DNA of 64,000 nucleotides from Clusia tigrina (Eukaryota; Arthropoda; Insecta; Diptera; Clusiidae), in the NCBI GenBank assembly GCA_920105625.2, contig OV050030.1, positions 74,415,900-74,479,899 of the forward strand, read 5' to 3'. Positions within the stretch are counted from its first letter, which is position 1. Every line of letters starts with the position of its first letter. The translations under genes and the position numbers were made by a program. Of the stretch, positions 37,301-52,059 are shown piece after piece. The notes under the pieces were generated by a model that saw only the letters and a program-made list of their open reading frames with translations, was not told the DNA's origin and did not search any database.

Positions 37301-40300
37301 ACTAGCATGCATTACAAATATGGGCAGATTGTTACTACTGCCAAGCCCACAATTAACCAAAAATCATTACTAGGTTCCTATTAAAGTTTTTTCAACGAAA
37401 TTTCACAGGAATGTTGCGGGTACTAACATTAAAGACGTCTAGGAAAATGGGCGTATTATTTATACAGCCACGCCCACTATAGACATATTATTATAACTTG
37501 CGACCTTTACAATATTTTTGGACGAAATTTTATATTCATAAGTATTTGGACCCTACAAAGCCATATACAAGATTCGGGGTCGATCAGAGGAAGGATACGC
37601 CTCCTTCCCATATAATGAAATTTGGGGGCCCCACTTAAACACAATTACCCTATCTATGCTTCTAGTGATGATATATGAAAACAAATTGGTAGATGTATAC
37701 CTGGGTCTGTACTAGCATGCATTCCAAATATGGGCAGATTGTTAGTATTGCCACGCCCACAAAATTTTTGCACGAAATTTTATATTAGTACGTATATGGA
37801 CCCTACAAAGCCATATAAAAGGTTCGGGGTCGATCAGAAGAAGGATGCGCCTCCTTCCCATATAATGAGCTTTGGGGACCTCACTTAAAGACAATTACCC
37901 TATCTATGGTTCTAGTGATGATATATGAAAACAAATTCGTAGATGTATACACTGGGTCTGTACTAGCATGCATTCCAAATATGGGCAGATTGTTACTACT
38001 GCCACGCCCATAATTAACCAAAAATTTTTACTAGGTTGCTATTAAAGATTTCTCAACGAAATTTGACAGAAACGTTGCGGGTACTATCATTAACCACCAC
38101 ACAAAAAATGGGCGTATTATTTCAACAGCCACGCCCACTATTGACATATTATTATAACTTGCGGCCTATACAATATTTTTTGTCTAAATTTTATGTTAGT
38201 ACGTATATGGACCGTACAAAGCCATATACAAGATTCGGGGTCGATCAGAGGAAGGATACGCCTCCTTCCCATATAATGAGCTTTGGGGACCTCACTTAAA
38301 CACAATTACCCTATCTATCCTTCTAGTGATAATATATGAAAACAAATTGGTAGATGTATACCTGGGTCTGTACTAGCATGCATTCCAAATATGGGCAGAT
38401 TGTTAGTATTGCCACGCCCACAAAATTTTTGCACGAAATTTTATATTAGTACGTATATGGACCCTACAAAGCCATATAAAAGATTCGGGGTCGATCAGAA
38501 GAAGGATGCGCCTCCTTCCCATATAATGAGCTTTGGGGACCTCACTTAAAGACAATTACCCTATCTATGGTTCTAGTGATGATATATGAAAACAAATTCG
38601 TAGATGAATACACTGAGTCTGTACTAGCATGCATTCCAAATATGGGAAGATTATTACTACTGCCACGCCCACAATTAACCAAAAATTATTACTAGGTTGC
38701 TATTAAAGATTTCTCAACGAAATTTGACAGGAATGTTGCGGGTACTAACATTAAACACCACACTAAAAATGGGCGTGATATTTCTTCAGCCACGCCCACT
38801 ATTAACATATTATTATCGCTTGCGACCTATGCAATATTTTTGGACGAAATTTTATGTTAGTACGTACATATATGGACCGTACAAAACATATACAAGATTC
38901 GGGTAGATCAGAGGAAGGATACGCCTCCCTCCCATAATCTGAACTTTGTGGACCTCAATTAAAGACAATTACCCTATCTATGCTTCTAGTGATGATATAT
39001 TAGAACGAATTGGTAGATGTATACACTGATCTGTACTAGCATGCATTCCAAATATGGGCAGATTGTTACTACTGCTACGCCCACAATTAACCAAAAATCA
39101 TTACTAGGTTCCTATTAAAGATTTCTCAACGAAATTTCACAGGAATGTTGCGGGTACTAACATTAAACACCACACAAAAGATGGGCGTGATATTTCTTCA
39201 GCCACGCCCACTATTGACATATTATTATCGCTTGCGACCTATACAATATTTTTGGACAAAATTGTATATTCGTACGTATATGGACCCTACAAAGCCACAT
39301 ACAAAATTCGGGGTCGATCAGAGGCAGGATACGCTTCCTTCCCATATAATGAACTTTGGGGACCCCACTTAAAGACAATTACCCTATCTATGCTTCTAGT
39401 GATGATATATGAAAACAAATTGTAGATGTATACACGGGGTCTATACTAGCATGCAGTCCAAATATGGGCAGATTGTTACTACTGCCACGCCCACAATTAA
39501 CCAAAAATCATTACTAGGTTCCTATTAAAGATTTTTCAACAAAAATCACTGGAATGTTGCGGGTTCTAACATTAACACCACACAAAAAATGGGCGTATTA
39601 TTTCAACAGCCACGCCCACTATTGACATATTATTATATCTTGCGACCTATACAATATTTTTTGACTAAATGTTATGCTAGCACGTATATGGACTGTCCAA
39701 AGCCATATACAAGAGTCGGGGTCGATCAGAGGAAGAATACGCCTCCTTCCCATATAATGAACTTTGGGGACCCCACTTAAAGATAATTACGCTATCTGTG
39801 CTTCTAGTGATGATATATGAAAACAAATTGGTAGATGTATACACTGGGTCTGTACTAGCAGGCATTCCCAATATGGGCAGATTGTTACTACTGCCACGCC
39901 CACAATTAACCAAAAATCATAACTAGGTTCCTATTAAAGATTTCTCAACGAAATTTGACAGGAATGCTGCGAGTACTAACATTAAACACCACACAAAAAA
40001 TGGGCGTGATATTTATTCAGCCACGCCCACTATTGACATATTATTATCGCTTGCGACCTATACAATATTTTTGGACGAAATTTTATATTCGTACGTATAT
40101 TACCCTACAAAGCCATATACAAGATTCGGGGTCGATCAGAGGAAGTATACGCCTCCTTCCCATATAATGAACTTTGGGGACCCCACTTATATATGAAAAC
40201 AAATTGGTAGATGTATACCTGGGTCTGTACTAGCATGCATTCCAAATATGGGCAGATTGTTAGTATTGCCACTCCCACAAAATTTTTGCACGAAATTTTA

Positions 40301-41528
40301 TATTAGTACGTATATGGACCCTACAAAGCCATATAAAAGATTCGGGGTCGATCAGAAGAAGGATGCGCCTCCTTCCCATATAATGAGCTTTGGGGACCTC
40401 ACTTAAAGACAATTACCCTATCTATGGTTCTAGTGATGATATATGAAAACAAATTCGTAGATGAATACACTGATCTGTACTAGCATGCATTCCAAATATG
40501 GGCAGATTGTTACTACTGCTACGCCCACAATTAACCAAAAATCATTACTAGGTTCCTATTAAAGATTTCTCAACGAAATTTCACAGGAATATTGCGGGTA
40601 CGAACATTAAACACCACACAAAAAATGGGCGTGGTATTTCTTCAGCCACGCCCACTATTGAATTATTATTATAACTTGCGACCTATACAATATTTATGGA
40701 CGAAATTTTATATTAGTACGTACATGGACACTACAAAGCCATATACAAGATTCGGGGTCGATAAGTGGAAGGATACGCCTCCTTCCATATAATGAACTTT
40801 GGAGACCCCACTTAAAGATAAATACCCTATCTATGGTTCTAGTGATGACATATGAAAACAAATTCATAGATGCATACACTGGGTCTGTACTAGCATGCAT
40901 TCCAAATATGGGCAGATTATTACTACTGCCACGCCCACAATTAACCAAAAATTATTACTATTTTGCTATTAAAGATTATTAAAGAAGAGATCAACGAAAT
41001 TTGACAGGAATGTTGCGGGTACTAACATTAAACACCACACTTAAAGACAATTACCCTATCTATGCTTCTAGTGATGATATATGAAAACAAATTGGTAGAT
41101 GTATACACGGGGTCTGTACTAGCATGCAGTCCAAATATGGGCACCTTGTTACTACTGCCACGCCCACAATTAAACAAAAATCATTACTAGGTTCCTATTA
41201 AAGATTTTTCAACAAAAATCACAGGAATGTTGCGTGTTCTAACATTAACACCACACACAAAATGGGCGTATTATTTCAACAGCCACGCCCACTATTGACA
41301 TATTATTAAAACTTGCGACCTATACAATATTTTTTGACTAAATTTTATGTTAGTACGTATATGGACCGTACAAAGCCATATACAAGATTCGGGGTCGATC
41401 AGAGGAAGTATACGCCTCCTTCCCATATAATGAACTTTGGGGACCCCACTTAAAGACAATTACCCTATCTATGCTTCTAGTGATGATATATGAAAACAAA
41501 TTGTAGATGTATACACGGGGTCTGTACT

Positions 41529-44500
41529 AGCATGCAGTCCAAATATGGGCAGATTGTTACTACTGGCACGCCCACAATTAACCAAAAATCATTACTAGGT
41601 TCCTATTAAAGATTTTTCAACAAAAATCACAGGAATGTTGCGGGTTCTAACATTAACACCACACAAAAAATGGGCGTATTATTTCAACAGCCACGCCCAC
41701 TATTGACATATTATTATATCTTGCGACCTATACAATATTTTTTGACTAAATGTTATGCTAGCACGTATATGGACTGTCCAAAGCCATATACAAGAGTCGG
41801 GGTCGATCAGAGGAAGAATACGCCTCCTTCCCATATAATGAACTTTGGGGACCCCACTTAAAGATAATTACGCTATCTATGCTTCTAGTGATGATATATG
41901 AAAACAAATTGGTAGATGTATACACTGGGTCTGTACTAGCAGGCATTCCAAATATGGGCAGATTGTTACTACTGTCAAGCCCACAATTAACCAAATATCA
42001 TAACTAGGTTCCTATTAAAGATTTCTCAACGAAATTTCACAGGAATGTTGCGGGTACTAACATTAACACCACACAAAAAATGGGCGTATTATTTCAACAG
42101 CCACGCCCACTTTTGACATATTATTATAACTTGCGACCTATACAATATTTTTTGACTAAATTTTATGTTAGTACGTATATGGACCGTACAAAGCCATATA
42201 CAAGATTCGGGGTCGACCAGAGGAAGGATACGCCTCCTTCCCATATAATGAGCTTTGGGGACCCCACCTAAAGACAATTACCCTATCTATGCTTCTAGTG
42301 ATGATATATGAAAACAAATTCGTAGATGCATACACTGGGTCTGCACTAGCATGCATTCCAAATATGGGCAGATTATTACTACTGCCACGCCCACAATTAA
42401 ACAAAAATCATTACTAGGTTCCTATTAAAAATTTCTCAACGAAATTTCACAGGAATGTTGCGGGTACTAACATTAAACACCACACAAAAGATAGGCGTGA
42501 TATTTCTTCAGCCACGCCCACTATTGACATATTATTATCGCTTGCGACCTATACAATATTTTTGGACACTATTTTATGTTCGTACGTATATGGACCCTAC
42601 AAAGCCATATACAAAATTCGGGGTCGATCAGAGGAAGGATACGCCTCCTTCCCATATAATGAACTTTGGGGACCCCACTTAAAGACAATTACCCTATCTA
42701 TGCTTCTAGTGATGATATATGAAAACAAATTGGTAGATGTATACACGGGGTCTGTACTAGCATGCAGTCCAAATATTGGCACATTGTTACTACTGCCACG
42801 CCCACAATTAAACAAAAATCATTACTAGGTTCCTATTAAAGATTTTTCAACAAAAATCACAGGAATGTTGCGGGTTCTAACATTAACACCACACACAAAA
42901 TGGGCGTTTTATTTCAACAGCCACGCCCACTATTGACATATTATTATCGCTTGCGACCTATACAATATTTTTGGACGAAATTTTATATTCGTACGTATAT
43001 TACCCTACAAAGCCATATACAAGATTCGGGGTCGATCAGAGGAAGTATACGCCTCCTTCCCATATAATGAACTTTGGGGACCCCACTTAAAGACAATTAC
43101 CCTACCTATGCTTCTAGTGATGATATATGAAAACAAATTGTAGATGTATACACGGGGTCTGTACTAGCATGCAGTCCAAATATGGGCAGATTGTTACTAC
43201 TGCCACGCCCACAATTAACTAAAAATCATTACTAGGTTCGTATTAAATATTTTTCAACAAAAATCACGGGAATGTTGCGGGTTCTAACATTAACACCACA
43301 CAAGAAATGGGCGTATTATTTCAACAGCCACGCCCACTATAGACAAATTATTGTAACTTGCGACCTATACAATATTTTTGACAAAATTTTATGTTAGTAC
43401 GTATATGGACCGTACAAAGCCATATACAAGATTCGGGGACGATCAGCGGAAGGATACGCCTCCTTCCCATATAATGAGCTTTGGGGACCTCACGTAAAGA
43501 CAATTACCCTATCTATGGTTCTAGTGATGATATATGAAAACAAATTCGTAGATGTATACACTGGGTCTGTACTAGCATGCCTTCCAAATATGGGCAGATT
43601 GTTAGTACTGCCACGCCCACAATTAACCAAAAATTATTACTAGGTTGCTATTAAAGATTTCTCAACGAAATTTGACAGGAATGTTGCGGGTACTAACATT
43701 AAACACCACACAAAAAATGGGCGTGTAATTCCAACAGCCATGCCCACTATTGACATATTATTATAACTTGCGAACTATACAAGATTTTTGGACGAAATTT
43801 TATGTTAGTACGTACATATATGGACCGTACAAAAACATATACAAGATTCGGGTAGATCAGAGGAAGGATACGCCTCCCTCCCATATAATGAACTTTGGGG
43901 ACCTCAATTAAAGACAATTACCCTATCTATGCTTCTAGTGATGATATATTAGACCGAATTGGTAGATGTATACACTGGTCTGTACTAGCATGCATTCCAA
44001 ATATGGGCAGATTGTTACTACTGCCACGCCCACAATTAACCAAAAATCATTACTAGGTTCCTATTAAAGTTTTCTCAACGAAATTTCACAGGAATATTGC
44101 GGGTAGGAACATTAAACACCACACAAAAAATGGGCGTGATAATTCTTCAGCCACGCCCACTATTGACATATTATTATTACTTGCGACCTATACAATATTT
44201 ATGGACGAAATTTTATATTAGTACGTACATGGACCCTACAAAGCCATATACAAGATTCGGGGTCGATAAGTGAAAGGATACGCCTCCTTTCATATAATGA
44301 ACTTTGGAGACCCCACTTAAAGACAATTACCCTATCTATGGTTCTAGTGATGATATATGAAAACAAATTCGTAGATGCATACACTGGGTCTGTACTAGCA
44401 TGCATTCCAAATATGTGCAGATTATTACTACTGCGACGCCCATAATTCAACAAAAATCATTACTAGGTTCGTATTAAATATTTTTCAACAAAAATCACGG

Positions 44501-47500
44501 GAATGTTGCGGGTTCTAACATTAACACCACACAAAAAATGGGCGTATTATTTCAACAGCCACGCCCACTATATACAAATTATTGTAACTTGCGACCTATA
44601 CAATATTTTTTGACAAAATTTTATGTTAGTACGTATATGGACCGTACAAAGCCATATACAAGATTCGGGGTCGATCAGCGGAAGGATACGCCTCCTTCCC
44701 ATATAAGGAGCTTTGGGGACCTCACTTAAAGACAATTACCCTATCTTTGCTTCTAGTGATGATATATGAAAACAAATTGTAGATGTATACACGGGGTCTG
44801 TACTAGCATGCAGTCCAAATATGGGCAGATTGTTACTACTGCCACGTCCACAATTAACCAAAAATCATTACTAGGTTCCTATTAAAGATTTTTCAACAAA
44901 AATCACAGGAATGTTGCGGGTTCGAACATTAACACCACACAAAAAATGGGCGTATTATTTCAACAGCCACGCCCACTATTGACATATTATTATATCTTGC
45001 GACCTATACAATATTTTTGGACGAAATTTTATATTCGTACGTATATTACCCTACAAAGCCATATACAAGATTCGGGATCGATCAGAGGAAGTATACGCCT
45101 CCTTCCCATATAATGAACTTTGGGGACCCCACTTAAAGACAATTACCCTATCTATGCTTCTAGTGATGATATATGAAAACAAATTGTAGATGTATACACG
45201 GGGTCTGTACTAGCATGCAGTCCAAATATGGGCAGATTGTTACTACTGCCACGTCCACAATTAACCAAAAATCATTACTAGGTTCCTATTAAAGATTTTT
45301 CAACAAAAATCACAGGAATGTTGCGGGTTCTAACATTAACACCACACAAAAAATGGGCGTATTATTTCAACAGCCACGCCCACTATTGACATATTATTAT
45401 ATCTTGCGACCTATACAATATTTTTTGACTGAATGTTATGTTGTATGTATATGGACCGTACAAAGCCATATACAAGAGTCGGGGTCGATCAGAGGAAGAA
45501 TACGCCTCCTTCACATATAATGAACTTTGGGGACCCCACTTAAAGATAATTACGCTATCTATGCTTCTAGTGATGATATATGAAAATAAATTGGTAGATG
45601 TATACACTGGGTCTGTACTAGCAGGCATTCCCAATATGTGCAGATTGTTACTACTGCCACGCCCACAATTAACCAAAAATCATAACTAGGTTCCTATTAA
45701 AGATTTCTCAACGAAATTTGACAGGAATGTTGCGAGTACTAACATTAAATACCACACAAAAAATGGGCGTGATATTTATTCAGCCACGCCCACTATTGAC
45801 ATATTATTATCGCTTGCGACCTATACAATATTTTTGGACGAAATTTTATATTCGTACGTATATTACCCTACAAAGCCATATACAAGATTCGGGGTCGATC
45901 AGAGGAAGTATACGCCTCCTTCCCATATAATGAACTTTGGGGACCCCACTTAAAGACAATTACCCTATCTATGCTTCTAGTGATGATATATGAAAACAAA
46001 TTGTAGATGTATACACGGGGTCTGTACTAGCATGCAGTCCAAATATGGGCAGATTGTTACTACTGCCACGGCCACAATTAACCAAAAATCATTACTAGGT
46101 TCGTATTAAATATTTTTCAACAAAAATCACGGGAATGTTGCGGGTTCTAACATTAACACCACACAAAAAATGGGCGTATTATTTCAACAGCCACGCCCAC
46201 TATTGACAAATTATTGTAACTTGCGACCTATACAATATTTTTTGACAAAATTTTATGTTAGTACGTATATGGACCGTACAAAGCCATATACAAGAGTCGG
46301 GGTCGATCAGAGGAAGAATACGCCTCCTTCCCATATAATGAACTTTGGGGACCCCACTTAAAGACAATTACCCTATCTATGCTTCTAGTGATGATATATG
46401 AAAACAAATTGGTAGATGTATACACTGGGTCTGTACTAGCAGGTATTCCCAATATGGGCAGATTGTTAATACTGCCACGCCCACAATTAACCAAAAATCA
46501 TAACTAGGTTCCTATTAAATATTTCTCAACGAAATTTGACAGGAATGTTGCGGGTACTAACTTTAAGCACCACACAAAAAATGGGCGTGATATTTCTTCA
46601 GCCACGCCCACTATTGACATATTAATATCGCTTGCGACCTATACAATATTTTTGGACGAAATTTTATATTCGTACGTATATTACCCTACAAAGCCATATA
46701 CAAGATTCGGGATCGATCAGAGGAAGTATACGCCTGCTTCCCATATAATGAACTTTGGGGACCCCACTTAAAGACAATTACCCTATCTATGCTTCTAGTG
46801 AAGATATATGAAAACAAATTGTAGATGTATACACGGGGTCTGTACTAGTATGCAGTCCAAATATGGGCAGATTGTTACTACTGCCACGCCCACAACTAAC
46901 CAAAAATCATTACTAGGTTCCTATTAAAGATTTTTCAACAAAAATCACAGGAATGTTGCGGGTTCTAACATTAACACCACACAAAAAATGGGCGTATTAT
47001 TTCAACAGCCACGCCCACTATTGACATATTATTATATCTTGCGACCTATACAATATTTTTTGACTAAATGTTATGTTGTACGTATATGGACCGTACCAGG
47101 CCATATACAAGAGTCGGGGTCGATCAGAGGAAGAATACGCCTCCTTCACATATAATGAACTTTGGGGACCCCACTTAAAGAAAATTACGCTATCTATGCT
47201 TCTAGTGATGATATATGAAAATAAATTGGTAGATGTATACACTGGGTCTGTACTAGCAGGCATTCCCAATATGGGCAGATTGTTACTACTGCCACGCCCA
47301 CAATTAACCAAAAATCATAACTAGGTTCCTATTAAAGATTTCTCAACGAAATTTGACAGGAATGTTGCGAGTACTAACATTAAACACCACACAAAAAATG
47401 GGCGTGATATTTATTCAGCCACGCCCACTATTGACATATTATTATCGCTTGCGACCTATACAATATTTTTGGACGAAATTTTATATTCGTACGTATATTA

Positions 47501-50434
47501 CCCTACAAAGCCATATACAAGATTCGGGGTCTATCAGAGGAAGTATACGCCTCCTTCCCATATAATGAACTTTGGGGACCCCACTTAAAGACAATTACCC
47601 TATCTATGCTTCTAGTGATGATATACGAAAACAAATTGTAGATGTATACACGGGGTCTGTACTAGCATGCCGTCCAAATATGGGCAGATTGTTACTACTG
47701 CCACGGCCACAATTAACCAAAAATCATTACTAGGTTCGTATTAAATATTTTTCAACAAAAATCACGGGAATGTTGCGGGTTCTAACATTAACACCACACA
47801 AAAAATGGGCGTATTATTTCAACAGCCACGCCCACTATTGACAAATTATTGTAACTTGCGACCTATACAATATTTTTTGACAAAATTTTATGTTAGTACG
47901 TATATGGACCGTACAAAGCCATATACAAGATTCGGGGTCGATCAGCGGAAGGATACGCCTCCTTCCCATATAAGGAGCTTTGGGGACCTCACTTAAAGAC
48001 AATTACCCTATCTATGGTTCTAGTGATGATATATGAAAACATATTCGTAGATGTATACACTGGGTCTGTACTAGCATGCATTCCAAATATGGGCAGATTT
48101 TTACTACTGCCAAGCCCACAATTAACCAAAAATCATTACTAGGTTCCTATTAAAGATTTCTCAACGAAATTTCACAGGAATGTTGCGGGTACTAACATTA
48201 AACACGACTAGGAAAATGGGCGTAGTATTTCTACAGCCACGCCCACTATTGACATATTATTATAACTTGCGACCTTTACAATATTTTTGGACGAAATTTT
48301 ATATTCATACGTATATGGACCCTACAAAGCCATATACAAGATCCGGGGTCGATCAGAGGAAGGATACGCCTCCTTCCCATATAATGAACTTTGGGGGCCC
48401 CACTTAAACACAATTACCCTATCTATGTTTCTAGTGATGATATATGAAAACAAATTGGTAGATGTATACACTGGGTCTGTACTAGCATGCATTCCAAATA
48501 TGGGCAGATTGTTAGTACTGCCACGCCCACAAGATTTTTGGATGAAATTTTATATTAGTACGTATATGGACCCTACAAATCCATATAAAAGATTCGGGGT
48601 CGATCAGAAGAAGGATGCGCCTCCTTCCCATATGTTGAGCTTTGGGAACCTCACTTAAAGACAATTACCCTATCTGTGGTTCTAGTGATGATATATGAAA
48701 ACAAATTCGTAGATGTATACACTGGGTCTGTACTAGCATGCATTCCAAATATGGGCAGATTATTACTACTGCCACGCCCACAATTAACCAAAAATTATTA
48801 CTAGGTTGCTATTAAAGATTTCTCAACGAAATTTGACAGGAATGTTGCGGGTACTAGCATTAAACACCACACAAAAAATGGGCGTGTTATTCCAACAGCC
48901 ATGCCCACTATTGATATATTATTATAACTTGCGAACTATACAAGATTTTTGGACGAAATTTTATGTTAGTACGTACATATATGGACCGTACAAAAACATA
49001 TACAAGATTCGGGTAGATCAGAGGAAGGATACGCCTCCCTCCCATATAATGAACTTTGGGGACCTCAATTAAAGACAATTACCCTATCTATGCTTCTAGT
49101 GATGATATATTAGAACGAATTGGTAGATGTATACACTGGTCTGTACTAGCATGCATTCCAAATATGGGCAGATTGTTACTACTGCCACGCCCACAATTAA
49201 CCAAAAATCATTACTAGGTTCGTATTAAATATTTTTCAACAAAAATCACGGAAATGTTGCGGGTTCTAACATTAACACCACACAAAAAATGGGCGTATTA
49301 TTTCAACAGCCACGCCCACTATTGACAAATTATTGTAACTTGCGACCTATACAATATTTTTTGACAAAATTTTATGTTAGTACGTATATGGACCCTACAA
49401 AGCCATATACAAGATCCGGGGTCGATCAGAGGAAGGATACGCCTCCTTCCCATATAATGAACTTTGGGGGCCCCACTTAAACACAATTACCCTATCTATG
49501 TTTCTAGTGATGATATATGAAAACAAATTGGTAGATGTATACACTGGGTCTGTACTAGCATGCATTCCAAATATGGGCAGATTGTTAGTACTGCCACGCC
49601 CACAAGATTTTTGGACGAAATTTTATATTAGTACGTATATGGACCCTACAAATCCATATAAAAGATTCGGGGTCGATCAGAAGAAGGATGCGCCTCCTTC
49701 CCATATGATGAGCTTTGGGAACCTCACTTAAAGACAATTACCCTATCTATGGTTCTAGTGATGATATATGAAAACAAATTCGTAGATGTATACACTGGGT
49801 CTGTACTAGCATGCATTCCAAATATGGGCAGATTATTACTACTGCCACGCCCACAATTAACCAAAAATTATTACTAGGTTGCTATTAAAGATTTCTCAAC
49901 GAAATTTGACAGGAATGTTGCGGGTACTAACATTAAACACCACACAAAAAATGGGCGTGTTATTCCAACAGCCATGCCCACTATTGATATATTATTATAA
50001 CTTGCGAACTATACAAGATTTTTGGACGAAATTTTATGTTAGTACGTACATATATGGACCGTACAAAAACATATACAAGATTCGGGTAGATCAGAGGAAG
50101 GATACGCCTCCCTCCCATATAATGAACTTTGGGGACCTCAATTAAAGACAATTACCCTATCTATGCTTCTAGTGATGATATATGAAAATAAATTGGTAGA
50201 TGTATACACTGGGTCTGTACTAGCATGCATCCCAAATATGGGGAGATTGTTACTACTGCCACGCCCACAATTAACCAAAAATCATTACTAGGTTCCTATT
50301 AAAGATTTCTCAACGAAATCTCACAGAATGTTGCAGGTACTAACATTAAACACCACACAAAAAATGGGCGTATTATTTCAACAGCCACGCCCACTATTGA
50401 CAAATTATTGTAACTTGCGACCTATACAATATTT
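41529..50434 (+). repeat. Segmental duplication, copy B (mate of 1-9724)
   Basis: It matches the first 9.7 kb of the window monomer by monomer with about a dozen differences. It lacks two monomers where GCCCACAATTAACC leads into ATCATTACTAGGTTCG near 49205. Its right end passes straight into another copy of the short-monomer unit. A partial relative also lies just upstream at about 39540-40180. Confidence 0.9.
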
Positions 50435-51255
50435 TTTGACAAAATTTTATGTTAGTACGTATATGGACCCTACAAAGCCATATACAAGATCCGGGGTCGA
50501 TCAGAGGAAGGATACGCCTCCTTCCCATATAATGAACTTTGGGGGCCCCACTTAAACACAATTACCCTATCTATGTTTCTAGTGATGATATATGAAAACA
50601 AATTGGTAGATGTATACACTGGGTCTGTACTAGCATGCATTCCAAATATGGGCAGATTGTTAGTACTGCCACGCCCACAAGATTTTTGGACGAAATTTTA
50701 TGTTAGTACGTATATGGACCCTACAAATCCATATAAAAGATTCGGGGTCGATCAGAAGAAGGATGCGCCTCCTTCCCATATGATGAGCTTTGGGAACCTC
50801 ACTTAAAGACAATTACCCTATCTATGGTTCTAGTGATGATATATGAAAACAAATTCGTAGATGTATACACTGGGTCTGTACTAGCATGCATTCCAAATAT
50901 GGGCAGATTATTACTACTGCCACGCCCACAATTAACCAAAAATTATTACTAGGTTGCTATTAAAGATTTCTCAACGAAATTTGACAGGAATGTTGCGGGT
51001 ACTAACATTAAACACCACACAAAAAATGGGCGTGTTATTCCAACAGCCATGCCCACTATTGATATATTATTATAACTTGCGAACTATACAAGATTTTTGG
51101 ACGAAATTTTATGTTAGTACGTACATATATGGACCGTACAAAAACATATACAAGATTCGGGTAGATCAGAGGAAGGATACGCCTCCCTCCCATATAATGA
51201 ACTTTGGGGACCTCAATTAAAGACAATTACCCTATCTATGCTTCTAGTGATGATA
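49365..51255 (+). repeat. ~1075-bp higher-order repeat (two full plus one short monomer)
   Basis: Matches occur at 49498 and 50573 and at 49879 and 50954, all at an offset of 1075 bp. That equals a 251-bp monomer plus two full monomers. The copies part near 50170 and 51247 (ATATATGAAAATAAATT against ATATATTAGAACGAATT). Confidence 0.8.
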
Positions 51256-52059
51256 TATTAGAACGAATTGGTAGATGTATACACTGGTCTGTACTAGCAT
51301 GCATTCCAAATATGGGCAGATTGTTACTACTGCCACGCCCACAATTAACCAAAAATCATTACTAGGTTCCTATTAAAGGTTTCTCAACGAAATTTCACAG
51401 GAATATTGCGGGTAGGAACATTAAACACCACACAAAAAATGGGCGTGATATTTCTTCAGCCACGCCCACTATTGACATATTATTATAACTTGCGACCTAT
51501 ACAATATTTATGGACGAAATTTTATATTAGTACGTACATGGACCCTACAAAGCCATATACAAGATTCGGGGTCGATAAGTGGAAGGATACGCCGCCTTTC
51601 ATATAATGAACTTTGGAGACCCCACTTAAAGACAATTACCCTATCTATGGTTCTAGTGATGATATATGAAAACAAATTCGTAGATGCATACACTGGGTCT
51701 GTATTAGCATGCATTCCAAATATGGGCAGATTATTACTACTGCCACGCCCACAATTAACCAAAAATTATTACTAGGTTCCTATTAAAGATTTCTCAACGA
51801 AATTTGACAGGAATTTTGCGGGTACTAACATTAAACACCACACAAAAGATGGGCGTGATATTTCTTCAGCCACGCCCACTATTGACATATTATTATCGCT
51901 TGCGACCTATACAATATTTTTGGACAAAATTTTATATTCGTACGTATATTACCCTACAAAGCCATATACAAGATTCGGGATCGATCAGAGGAAGTATACG
52001 CCTCCTTCCCATATAATGAACTTTGGGGACCCCACTTAAAGACAATTACCCTATCTATG

